Under the pieces are notes generated by a model. That model saw only the letters and a list, made by a program, of their open reading frames with translations. It ran no database searches and was not told the DNA's origin. The position numbers and the translations under genes were made by a program. Below are positions 1 to 6,337 of a stretch of 7,851 nucleotides of DNA, one piece after another; within the stretch, counting starts at the first letter, position 1; each line of letters starts with the position of its first letter. Source of the stretch: an uncultured Verrucomicrobiota bacterium (GTDB taxonomy: Bacteria > Verrucomicrobiota > Kiritimatiellia > RFP12 > UBA1067); contig CALYRV010000080.1 in assembly GCA_945483525.1 (NCBI GenBank), positions 1 through 7,851 of the forward strand, in the 5' to 3' direction.

Positions 1-1243
1 TCATGATCGCCGGCACCATCGCCTTGAAGCCCTCGGGGAAGGACTCCATGCAGTCGCGGAAGCTGATCACACGGCGGCAGAGGTAGAAGACCACCGAGAA
101 GACGATGGCGGCGATCGAGCCGAGCACCAGACCGACCGAAGCGTCAGAATCGGAGAACGCCTGAATGAAACCGGGCCTGTCCGCGCCGAAGTACCCGCCC
201 GAGTAGATCATGCCGATCATGCAGCAGGCGATGAGGACTAGCACGGGGACGACCAGGTCGATAACCCTGCCGCGTTCGTTCTTCGTGAGCGCTTCGGTCG
301 CGTTTTCGATGGCGCCGAGGTCGGGAAGCCCCGCCGCCGCGGCGGACTCATGCTTGCGCATCGGACCGAAGTCGAACTTCATGAACGAAATCGCGAACAT
401 CGTGATGAGCGTCAGGATCGCATAGAAGTTGTAGGGGATCGCGTTGATGAAGAGCGAGAAGCCGCTCTCAGCTCCCGCCCCCTTGGCAAAGCCCGCAACT
501 GCTGCCGCCCAGCTGGAGATAGGCGCGATAATGCAGACCGGCGCGGCGGTGGCGTCGATGAGGTATGCAAGCTTCGCGCGAGCAACCTTCTTGGCGTCGG
601 TGACAGGACGCATCACCGAACCGACGGTCAGACAGTTGAAGTAATCGTCAACGAAGATCAGCATCCCGAGGATGATGGTGGCGACCTGCGCCCCGATGCG
701 GCTCCTGATGTGCGTCTGCGCCCACCGTCCGAAGGCCGCGGAAGCGCCGGTCTTGTTCATCATCGCGACGAGAGATCCAAGGAGGACGAGGAAGAGGAGG
801 ATGCCGATGTTATAGGCGTCGGCGATCGACGAGATGAAGCCCTTCTGCATCACGTGGGTGATCGTGCCCTCGAAGGCGAACCCGGAATAGAGGAGGCCGC
901 CGAACACGATGCCGATGAATAGCGAGGAGTAGACCTCCTTGGTTATGAGCGCGAGGAAGATCGCGATCAACGGCGGAAGAATCGCCCACCAGGTTCCGAA
1001 GAACGGCTCTTTCTGGTGGATGGTCTCGAGCGCCTTGGCCTCGTTGGCCTTGAAATCCTTGTCGGACTGCACATTATCCGCGTAAGAGCCGATATACTCC
1101 TTGGCCTGATCAAAATCAGAAAGATCAGGAGCCTTCGACTCCTCGGCCGCAGGCGCGGCAGGAGCGGCCTCATCGGCCAAAACGGCTGGAATGCCGAATA
1201 CAGATACGGCAACTACAGCAACAGCGCAGAGTAGACTCTTCAT
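1..1243 (-). CDS. NhaC-family Na+/H+ antiporter with N-terminal signal peptide (C-terminus cut by window edge)
   Basis: Inner-membrane secondary antiporter expected to exchange Na+ for H+ in pH and sodium homeostasis. The frame is open from the ATG at 1243 to the left edge, giving 414 codons; full-length relatives are roughly 500 residues, so the end is missing. Family signals include the conserved block at residues 198-216 (FVDDYFNCLTVGSVMRPVTD), followed by AKLAYLIDATAAPVCIIAPISSW at about 223-245, where the Asp pair and the ATAAP segment are typical of NhaC-like proteins. Several hydrophobic segments are visible (about 85-123, 144-162, 186-198, 268-288, 329-347, 370-389). Unusually, residues 1-23 look like a Sec signal peptide ending VLA before DEAAP, followed by a polar Ala/Glu-rich stretch to about residue 80 before the first transport helix. 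It lies 20 bases behind the deformylase gene. No clear Shine-Dalgarno site precedes the ATG, but this start is the one that gives the signal peptide. The family is firm; ion specificity is inferred. Confidence 0.9.
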   Translation of the reverse strand, partial: MKSLLCAVAVVAVSVFGIPAVLADEAAPAAPAAEESKAPDLSDFDQAKEYIGSYADNVQSDKDFKANEAKALETIHQKEPFFGTWWAILPPLIAIFLALITKEVYSSLFIGIVFGGLLYSGFAFEGTITHVMQKGFISSIADAYNIGILLFLVLLGSLVAMMNKTGASAAFGRWAQTHIRSRIGAQVATIILGMLIFVDDYFNCLTVGSVMRPVTDAKKVARAKLAYLIDATAAPVCIIAPISSWAAAVAGFAKGAGAESGFSLFINAIPYNFYAILTLITMFAISFMKFDFGPMRKHESAAAAGLPDLGAIENATEALTKNERGRVIDLVVPVLVLIACCMIGMIYSGGYFGADRPGFIQAFSDSDASVGLVLGSIAAIVFSVVFYLCRRVISFRDCMESFPEGFKAMVPAIM

Positions 1244-1263
1244 GTCGGTCAGTAGAATTAAGG

Positions 1264-1809
1264 TTAACGATTACCACCGTTCTTGGCGGCGAGTTTCTTG
1301 AGTTTGTTGGCACATGAAAGACGTTCGACCGCAGTCATATGGTCAATATAGAGAACCCCGTCGAGATGATCAATCTCGTGCTGCAACGCACGAGCGAGGA
1401 AACCACGTGCAGTGATGGTCTGAGGTCGATTGTCCTCGTCAAGGTAAGTGGCAGTCACCTGCTCCGCACGTACTATATGCCCTCCGATCTCGGGGAAACT
1501 CAGACAACCCTCTTTATCCTCCTGCGAACCCTCGCTCATCACAATTTCGGGATTGAAGAGCTTGAGCGGCATTCTGATCGGAGCATTGAAAGCCTCGTCG
1601 AACTCATCCTCGCAGCCCTCAGGGATGTCAATAACGCACATGCGCTCAAGACGTCCTACCTGCTGCGCGGCGAGACCAACACCACGGGCCTTATGCATCG
1701 TCTCCAGCATATCGTCGGCCAACCTGCGAAGCGCGTCAGTAACAGCCTTTACCGGCACGGACTTCTCGCGCAACACCTTCTCACCGTACTTGTAGACCTT
1801 GAGAATCAT
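1264..1809 (-). CDS. def: Peptide deformylase
   Basis: Cytoplasmic metalloenzyme that removes the formyl group from the initiator methionine of new proteins. All three family motifs are intact in this 181-residue protein: GVGLAAQQ at 43-50 (motif 1, Gln50), EGCLS at 100-104 (motif 2, Cys102 as metal ligand) and HEIDH at 144-148 (motif 3, His144 and His148 as metal ligands, Glu145 catalytic). The length is slightly above the E. coli enzyme (about 169 residues). The extra residues form an acidic loop at about 65-80, between the first motif region and the LFNPEIV strand, a place where family members vary. The C-terminus is basic (KLKKLAAKNGGNR). The ATG at 1809 begins the usual MILKVYKYGE start, so the start is secure even though no Shine-Dalgarno site is obvious. 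The usual partner fmt is not in the window; dut lies 57 bases upstream and the NhaC-like gene 20 bases downstream. Confidence 0.97.
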   Translation of the reverse strand: MILKVYKYGEKVLREKSVPVKAVTDALRRLADDMLETMHKARGVGLAAQQVGRLERMCVIDIPEGCEDEFDEAFNAPIRMPLKLFNPEIVMSEGSQEDKEGCLSFPEIGGHIVRAEQVTATYLDEDNRPQTITARGFLARALQHEIDHLDGVLYIDHMTAVERLSCANKLKKLAAKNGGNR

Positions 1810-1828
1810 CGAATTGAAATCAGAGGAT

Positions 1829-1854
1829 AAGTTGAAGTCAGAAGTTAAAGTTGA
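1829..1854 (-). repeat. Degenerate AACTT-type short repeats in the def leader
   Basis: On the minus strand the dut-def gap holds AACTT three times and GACTT once, with starts spaced 6, 7 and 6 bases apart. The copies are not perfect, so this is a degenerate array rather than a clean microsatellite. It resembles, in the opposite orientation, the GTTGAA repeats in front of the galactokinase gene. Function unknown. Confidence 0.55.
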
Positions 1855-1866
1855 AGAACGGAATAT

Positions 1867-2295
1867 TTATTTTCCAGTAGAACCAAATCCGCCGTCCCCC
1901 CGGTCGGTCTCGTCGACGATCTCAGTCTCAGCGATTTCCGGTTGTGTCACCGGAGCGATGACGATTTGAGCGATCTTATCGCCCTTCCTCACCTGAAAGT
2001 CAACATCACCGAAATTCGCAAGAATCACTCCGACTTCTCCGCGATAGCCAGAATCAATAGTGCCAGGAGTGTTCAGCACCGTCACGCCGCTCTTAAGCGC
2101 GAGTCCAGAACGCGGACGAACTTGCGCCTCGTACATCGGCGGAAGCAACATCACGAGCCCAGTATGAACCAACGCATGCTTCCCAACCGGGATAACGAGA
2201 TCCTCCACAGATCGAATATCCATGCCCGCGTCACTCGGATGAGCATACGCGGGCAACACTGCATCAGGATGGATGCGTTTGAATCTCAGGGTCAT
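1867..2295 (-). CDS. dut: Deoxyuridine 5'-triphosphate nucleotidohydrolase (dUTPase)
   Basis: Homotrimeric cytoplasmic enzyme that hydrolyses dUTP to dUMP and pyrophosphate, keeping uracil out of DNA and feeding dTMP synthesis. All five motifs of the trimeric dUTPase family are present in order in 142 residues: DAGMD (22-26), RSGLA (62-66), GTIDSGYRGE (78-87, with catalytic Asp81 and sugar-stacking Tyr84), KGDKIAQ (104-110), and the Arg plus Gly-rich motif RGDGGFGSTG (132-141) at the very C-terminus. Length is normal. The start is ambiguous: GTG at 2298 and ATG at 2295 are adjacent in frame. I chose ATG, which overlaps the TGA of the upstream gene by one base; GTG would give a four-base overlap and one extra residue. 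A purine-rich stretch (GGACGAAGAG) lies just upstream, inside the end of the previous gene. Either start implies translational coupling to that gene. Confidence 0.97.
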   Translation of the reverse strand: MTLRFKRIHPDAVLPAYAHPSDAGMDIRSVEDLVIPVGKHALVHTGLVMLLPPMYEAQVRPRSGLALKSGVTVLNTPGTIDSGYRGEVGVILANFGDVDFQVRKGDKIAQIVIAPVTQPEIAETEIVDETDRGDGGFGSTGK

Positions 2296-3944
2296 CACTC
2301 TTCGTCCGTGGTGGTCTCTTCAGGTGTTACGGATGCCGAAGCATCAGGCTCAAAGCCGAGACGCTCAAGATTCCACTTAAGCCAACTCTCGGGAAGCTGA
2401 CGACGCTGGAACATCGCGAGCTGATCACGCACCTGACCCTTCAGGAGCGCAGCTTTCGTCGCATCGCCTTCCTTACGATCAACGCAGATAACAAGCACCG
2501 CGGAATCGCGCCCCGTCTTGGCGAACTCGGAAACCTCGCCCTTGGCCAATTTGATCACCGCACCGGCAACAGCATACTGATCAGGGAACATGCCAGGGTG
2601 CATATCACTAACGGAGAATGTGATATTCGTGGAAATACCAGGCGTCTTCTCTACCTCGGCCACACCCTTAGCTGCAATCGCATCGACCTTAGCCTTGAAA
2701 GCGTCAGCCTTGGCTGCCTCAAGCGCCCTGGGACGAATTACATCCTTAGCCTCCTCAAACGTCGGGATATGGGCCTTGGAAACCTCGGCACGTTCAATCA
2801 ACCACGCAGCGTCTTTTCCAAGAACGATCCCGTAACGGAGATCCTCACTCTCGGGATCAAGCTGTGCAACCGCGTCAACGAGACCTTCCGCACCGACGAA
2901 GAGCGACTCGGGCCGCTTCATGAAGCCGTCGACATAGTCGCCATCAATGGTGAAATAGTCGGAAACGGACACCTTAAGACCGTCTTCTGCAGCGATTTCG
3001 TCAAGCCGAGACTTACCCACGGCGGCTTTGACCCCATAAGCACGGGATGTAAGGTTGGTTTCATAATACTGGATCGCGGCGATCTTACGGAGCTCCGGCT
3101 CGATCTCGCCTTTAACATCCTCGAACTTCTTGACCTGCTCGACGCCGTTGGTGTCGGTCGTGGTCCATTTCTCGGAATTAGCATCATAATAATCATGAAG
3201 CTCGTCCTCAGTAACCGTCATCTTCGCCATCACATCCTTATTGTCGGCGGCATACTTAACGTAACGAATCTTGACGCGTTCAGGAAGAACAAGGGAGTTC
3301 GTATTCGCCTCGTACCATTTCTTAAGACCATTGTCATCAAGCTTAACCGCATCGGCTTCGGCCTTGGTCTGAGTGAACTTTGCAACCTTGACCGTGAAGA
3401 CATCAGTCCTGTCTGCAACGGCACGATCAAGCTCCATCGGCGAGATCCAAGCCGCCGACTCCAACACCCCTTCCGTGGCCCGAAGCAACGAATGCTGACG
3501 CTTAAGATACTCCTCAAAGCGTTCGGGCTTCATACCCACCTCTTTCAGCAGATACCGATACGCCTTGAAACTGAACGCCCCATTGACACTGAACGCTCTG
3601 TCATTGCGAATCTGTTGCTGGACTTCGGCAGGAGTGGACTCAATGCCGTTCTCTTTGGCGACACGCAGCGCCGCAATCGTCTCCCAGGCGACACGATTGA
3701 CTTCGGAAACCGAGCGCTTCCAGTCGCGATTTTTGCCGATGCCACGAACGTCCTCGGCAATGCTGTTGAACTCAGAGGACATCACCTCCTTGTCTGCAAG
3801 CTTACCGGCCACACCTTGAACCCGATCCTCTCGATCGCGGGTGGAGAAAAGATCGTCAAAACAAAACGCGGCGGAGACCACAATCGCAAATGCGCCCCAA
3901 ACCCATTTATTGCGGATAAGCTTATTGAACTGCAGGATAACCAT
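2295..3944 (-). CDS. Membrane-anchored SurA/PpiD-like periplasmic folding factor
   Basis: Probably a periplasm-facing chaperone helping outer-membrane or secreted proteins fold. The 549-residue protein has a short basic N-terminus (NKLIRNKW), a single membrane anchor at about 14-30 and a long soluble part, the layout of PpiD. Residues about 43-180 resemble the SurA/PpiD N-terminal chaperone region (VAGKLADKEVMSSEFN, then a helical section with TPAEVQQQI and KPERFEEYLKRQ). PERVKIRYVKY at 221-231 and the segments around 390-410 (IPTFEEAKDVIRPRALEAAK) and 468-494 (KGEVSEFAKTG) resemble parts of PpiD around its isomerase domain. I cannot find a complete parvulin domain (no GGDLG-type core), so isomerase activity is doubtful. 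The protein ends in an acidic tail (PEETTTDEE). It overlaps dut and follows the FecR-like gene by 53 bases. The ATG at 3944 is supported by the membrane anchor beginning directly after it. The broad family is likely; a ppiD symbol would overstate it. Confidence 0.75.
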   Translation of the reverse strand: MVILQFNKLIRNKWVWGAFAIVVSAAFCFDDLFSTRDREDRVQGVAGKLADKEVMSSEFNSIAEDVRGIGKNRDWKRSVSEVNRVAWETIAALRVAKENGIESTPAEVQQQIRNDRAFSVNGAFSFKAYRYLLKEVGMKPERFEEYLKRQHSLLRATEGVLESAAWISPMELDRAVADRTDVFTVKVAKFTQTKAEADAVKLDDNGLKKWYEANTNSLVLPERVKIRYVKYAADNKDVMAKMTVTEDELHDYYDANSEKWTTTDTNGVEQVKKFEDVKGEIEPELRKIAAIQYYETNLTSRAYGVKAAVGKSRLDEIAAEDGLKVSVSDYFTIDGDYVDGFMKRPESLFVGAEGLVDAVAQLDPESEDLRYGIVLGKDAAWLIERAEVSKAHIPTFEEAKDVIRPRALEAAKADAFKAKVDAIAAKGVAEVEKTPGISTNITFSVSDMHPGMFPDQYAVAGAVIKLAKGEVSEFAKTGRDSAVLVICVDRKEGDATKAALLKGQVRDQLAMFQRRQLPESWLKWNLERLGFEPDASASVTPEETTTDEE

Positions 3945-3968
3945 AGAATCGAATCTAACTTTCTCTTT

Positions 3969-3989
3969 ATGCTACTATAATAATGCTAC
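3969..3989 (-). repeat. GTAGCAT repeated 14 bases apart in the folding-factor leader
   Basis: On the minus strand GTAGCAT occurs twice with starts 14 bases apart (two times seven), separated by TATTATA. It lies in the 53-base gap before the PpiD-like gene. The AT-rich middle could also serve as a -10 element, but no -35 hexamer sits at the right distance. Only two copies are present, so chance is possible. Confidence 0.4.
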
Positions 3990-3998
3990 CGTAAATCC

Positions 3999-5060
3999 TC
4001 ATTCCTCTTCGGCGGAAGAATCCTCGGCAGGCTCCTCTTCGGTCGTGGTCTCTACCGTAGCTGCAGCCTCTTCCAAAGCCTTGGCAGCGCGTTCACGATC
4101 CTTCTTGGTCGCAGGACCCTGATCGCCGGTATTGACCTCATGCCGACCCTCGGTAAACGAGACGCGGTTCTTCAACTCGCCATTCGAATCAAAGGTGAGA
4201 ATGCTGACCGCCCTGTTCTTACCAATCTCTGGCACCTTACGGAAAATACGAATCGCAGTACGCGGCGAAAGCTTCCAATCAATAGACTTCTCGACGATCA
4301 CCGACTTATTCAGCTCGTAATCCATCTCTTCCATAAGACCGGCATCAAGATGACACATGAAGTCGCCGCTCTTTCCCAAAAGACGAGTTACGAGAAAATC
4401 CTTCGACGAACGAATCTGCACCTCATTCGCCGCATGCATAGCGGGAATCGTAAAATGGGGGCCCCGGACAGTCAACACTCCGGATACACAGCGAACCGAA
4501 GCGTCAAAGCCATCACCGGTCTTCACGTATGTATAACGAGAAACCCCAGCTGGATTCTCAACGCAGAATCCCTCGTTAGTCACGCAAAACATCTTTTCCG
4601 GAAAGTTAAGCGGCAGTCTTAGTTCAATAGTGCCGGATCCGAGGGTGATTGTACGCGAAGAAACATCGAGCCCCTGCATCCGAGTGCCGAATGACGCCTG
4701 GCCAACAATAGAGACCAATGCCTCGCGCCCGAAAGAGATCTCAAGGCGAGTCTCATCCGTAAGCGTACGGAACATGGACCCTAGAGGAAAGAAACGACCC
4801 TCATCAATCTTAGCCCACTCCTGTTGACCAGGAACAAGGACTTCCGCGCGCCCTTCCAGGCGTTTGCAGAAGGGAAGTATCGTAAACAGTTTGTCATTAA
4901 TTTCGGAAATATGATCCGAATCTGACTTCTCCTCCGATTTGGTCTCCTCGACAGACTCCTCGGCGGTTTCCTCGGCTGTCTCTTCCTCGTCCTGGGCGAA
5001 CACAGTAACGAACGCCGCCAACGCGGCGACACAGGTAAGCGTACGGATCGTCATGTTCAT
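3999..5060 (-). CDS. Secreted acidic-tailed protein with FecR-like core
   Basis: I do not recognise a named family member. The 353-residue protein starts with a Sec signal peptide (about 1-22, ending VTVFA before QDEEE), so it should leave the cytoplasm. Residues 24-48 are a low-complexity Glu/Thr/Ser stretch. The core at about 60-230 is beta-rich, and GRAEVLVPGQQEWAKIDEG (70-88), PLGSMFRT, a LEISFGREALVSIVG strand pair and TITLGSGTIELRLP look like the FecR fold, in which a secreted domain shows a value after a 'gs.l.t..da.l.l..g' pattern. No transmembrane helix or sigma-factor partner gene is present, so it is not a classical anti-sigma regulator. The C-terminus (about 318-353) is Lys/Ala-rich then strongly acidic (TTTEEEPAEDSSAEEE). 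Five cysteines lie in the exported part (65, 159, 166, 191, 236). ATGs at 5060 and 5054 are both possible starts and neither has a Shine-Dalgarno site. Its place before a periplasmic folding factor suggests an envelope role; that is inference. Confidence 0.65.
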   Translation of the reverse strand: MNMTIRTLTCVAALAAFVTVFAQDEEETAEETAEESVEETKSEEKSDSDHISEINDKLFTILPFCKRLEGRAEVLVPGQQEWAKIDEGRFFPLGSMFRTLTDETRLEISFGREALVSIVGQASFGTRMQGLDVSSRTITLGSGTIELRLPLNFPEKMFCVTNEGFCVENPAGVSRYTYVKTGDGFDASVRCVSGVLTVRGPHFTIPAMHAANEVQIRSSKDFLVTRLLGKSGDFMCHLDAGLMEEMDYELNKSVIVEKSIDWKLSPRTAIRIFRKVPEIGKNRAVSILTFDSNGELKNRVSFTEGRHEVNTGDQGPATKKDRERAAKALEEAAATVETTTEEEPAEDSSAEEE

Positions 5061-5093
5061 TGTAGCTATTAGTTATTAGCTGTTAGCTGTTAG
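5059..5093 (-). repeat. Heptamer tandem repeat (CTAAYAR) running into a start codon
   Basis: Reading the minus strand from 5093, there are two exact CTAACAG units, then CTAATAA and CTAATAG, then a degenerate CTACAAT whose last two bases are the first two of the ATG at 5060. The period is exactly seven. Because each unit carries TAA, and seven is not a multiple of three, successive units place a stop codon in each reading frame in turn. The array fills most of the gap between the galactokinase stop and the FecR-like gene, where a ribosome binding site would normally sit. Confidence 0.8.
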
Positions 5094-5108
5094 TGATGGT
5101 TCTAGAAG

Positions 5109-6293
5109 TCAAACGAGATGGGCGCCGTCGGACGCCTGAATAACAGAGCAAACCGGCTCGTCACCAAACTTCGCCTTGTATTCCTTCGTGATCTGCGCGG
5201 CGATCTTATCGGACGTGGACGGATCGACGAGAAGACAGCAGCTGCCGCCGAAGCCGCCGCCGGAAAGACGCGCGCCGTAGACCTCGGGAATCGCCTTCGC
5301 CGCGTCAACAATCGCGTCAAGCTCCTCGCAGGAGTTCTCGAACCAGTTTCGGCTCGACTCGTGGGAATCGTACATGAGACCACCGAAGGCCTTCACATCG
5401 CCCTTCTCAAGGAGCGAAGCCCCCTGCAACACGCGCTCGTCCTCACCGATCGGGTGGACCGCACGCTTCGCCGTGGTCTCGCTGAGCCCGCCGCGGTAAA
5501 GCACCCACTCCGCCATCGTGACGTCACGGAGATGCGTGACCGGCTTACGGAGAACCTGCGCGAAATACTTCGCCGCATCTTCGCAGGCCTGACGACGAGA
5601 AGCGTAGGCGCCGTCGACAAGCGCATGCTTGGCGTTGGATTTCACCATCATGAAAGCGACGCCGTCGCCCATCGGGACGGATTCGAAAGTGTTGCTGCGG
5701 AAATCGCTCTTCACAAGCGCACCGGCCTTGCCGTACATCGAAGAGGCCTGATCGAGCAGTCCGCACGGGCAGCCAGCGAAGGTGTGCTCCGCCTTCTGAC
5801 CGATCTTGGCGAGCTCGGTCTTGTCATAGGAGGTGCCGTAAACCTTCTGCAACGCAAGCGCCGTGGCCATTTCAAGAGCGGCGGACGAACTCAGACCAGC
5901 GCCGAGCGGGATATTGCCGCCGAAGACCGCCTTGAAGCCCTTGCCCGCCTTCGTCGCGTCACCCGAGAAGAGCCACGCGAAGGTGCCGAGCGGATAGTTC
6001 GCCCAGGTCGCTCCGGACTCGACCTTCTTGACGTCCGCAAGCCGGCCCTTCCAGGCCTCGCCCGCAGCGCCGATGTCGGTCGCGAAGATCTCAACGGTGT
6101 CGTCGGCGGACGGGGCGACCGCGAAGAACGTGCCCTTGTCGATGGCAGCGGAGAAGACATAGCCCTCGTTGTAGTCGGTGTGATTGCCGAGCACCTCGAT
6201 GCGGCCGGGAGCATAGCTCACCACCGCGGGCTTCGCGCCGTAAAGCGCCTCGAACTTCGCAACGACCTTGTCGTACACTTCTTGGTTCAGCAT
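5109..6293 (-). CDS. galK: Galactokinase-family GHMP kinase
   Basis: Cytoplasmic kinase expected to phosphorylate galactose at C1 with ATP, the first step of the Leloir pathway. In 394 residues, the normal family length, all GHMP landmarks are present: the sugar-binding signature GRIEVLGNHTDYNEG at 30-44, the phosphate-binding loop PLGAGLSSSAAL at 129-140, the catalytic base Asp181 in CGLLDQ, the AYASRRQACEDA segment at 229-240, and the Gly-rich motif ARLSGGGFGGS at 341-351. Standard galactokinases have GRVNLIGEHTDY in the first signature; here Asn and Glu are exchanged (Glu33 and Asn37), so exact sugar preference should not be taken for granted. The ATG at 6293 is preceded at 8 bases by AGAGGA, a good ribosome binding site. 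It sits 44 bases behind a sugar transporter gene, supporting joint uptake and phosphorylation. No galT, galE or galM lies in the window. Confidence 0.92.
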   Translation of the reverse strand: MLNQEVYDKVVAKFEALYGAKPAVVSYAPGRIEVLGNHTDYNEGYVFSAAIDKGTFFAVAPSADDTVEIFATDIGAAGEAWKGRLADVKKVESGATWANYPLGTFAWLFSGDATKAGKGFKAVFGGNIPLGAGLSSSAALEMATALALQKVYGTSYDKTELAKIGQKAEHTFAGCPCGLLDQASSMYGKAGALVKSDFRSNTFESVPMGDGVAFMMVKSNAKHALVDGAYASRRQACEDAAKYFAQVLRKPVTHLRDVTMAEWVLYRGGLSETTAKRAVHPIGEDERVLQGASLLEKGDVKAFGGLMYDSHESSRNWFENSCEELDAIVDAAKAIPEVYGARLSGGGFGGSCCLLVDPSTSDKIAAQITKEYKAKFGDEPVCSVIQASDGAHLV

Positions 6294-6301
6294 GGCGTAT
6301 A

Positions 6302-6307
6302 TCCTCT
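6302..6307 (-). promoter_or_regulatory. Ribosome binding site of the galactokinase gene
   Basis: AGAGGA on the minus strand, 8 bases before the ATG at 6293. It fixes the start and contrasts with the FecR-like, PpiD-like, def and NhaC-like genes, which have no evident site. Confidence 0.75.
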
Positions 6308-6333
6308 CTTCAACTTCAACTTAAGTCTTCAAC
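6308..6333 (-). repeat. GTTGAAG-type short repeats in the galactokinase leader
   Basis: On the minus strand GTTGAAG at 6333-6327 is followed by ACTTAA and then two adjacent copies, GTTGAA and GTTGAAG, ending just before the ribosome binding site. The same core appears as its complement (TTCAAC) in the def leader. Stop codons occur in all three frames across this gap. Function unknown. Confidence 0.6.
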
Positions 6334-6337
6334 TGTC

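Noticed and set aside
350..922. 190-codon open frame on the plus strand
   Set aside because: Antisense to the NhaC-like gene; composition is dominated by Arg, Asp and Glu as expected for a shadow frame.
2598..3980. 460-codon open frame on the plus strand
   Set aside because: It lies antisense to the PpiD-like gene, has no recognisable domain, and the opposite frame has a coherent anchor and chaperone-like sequence. It is a codon-bias shadow.
3976..3985. Internal promoter before the PpiD-like gene (TATTAT/TATAGT)
   Set aside because: A -10-like word exists but no -35-like hexamer lies 16-18 bases upstream.
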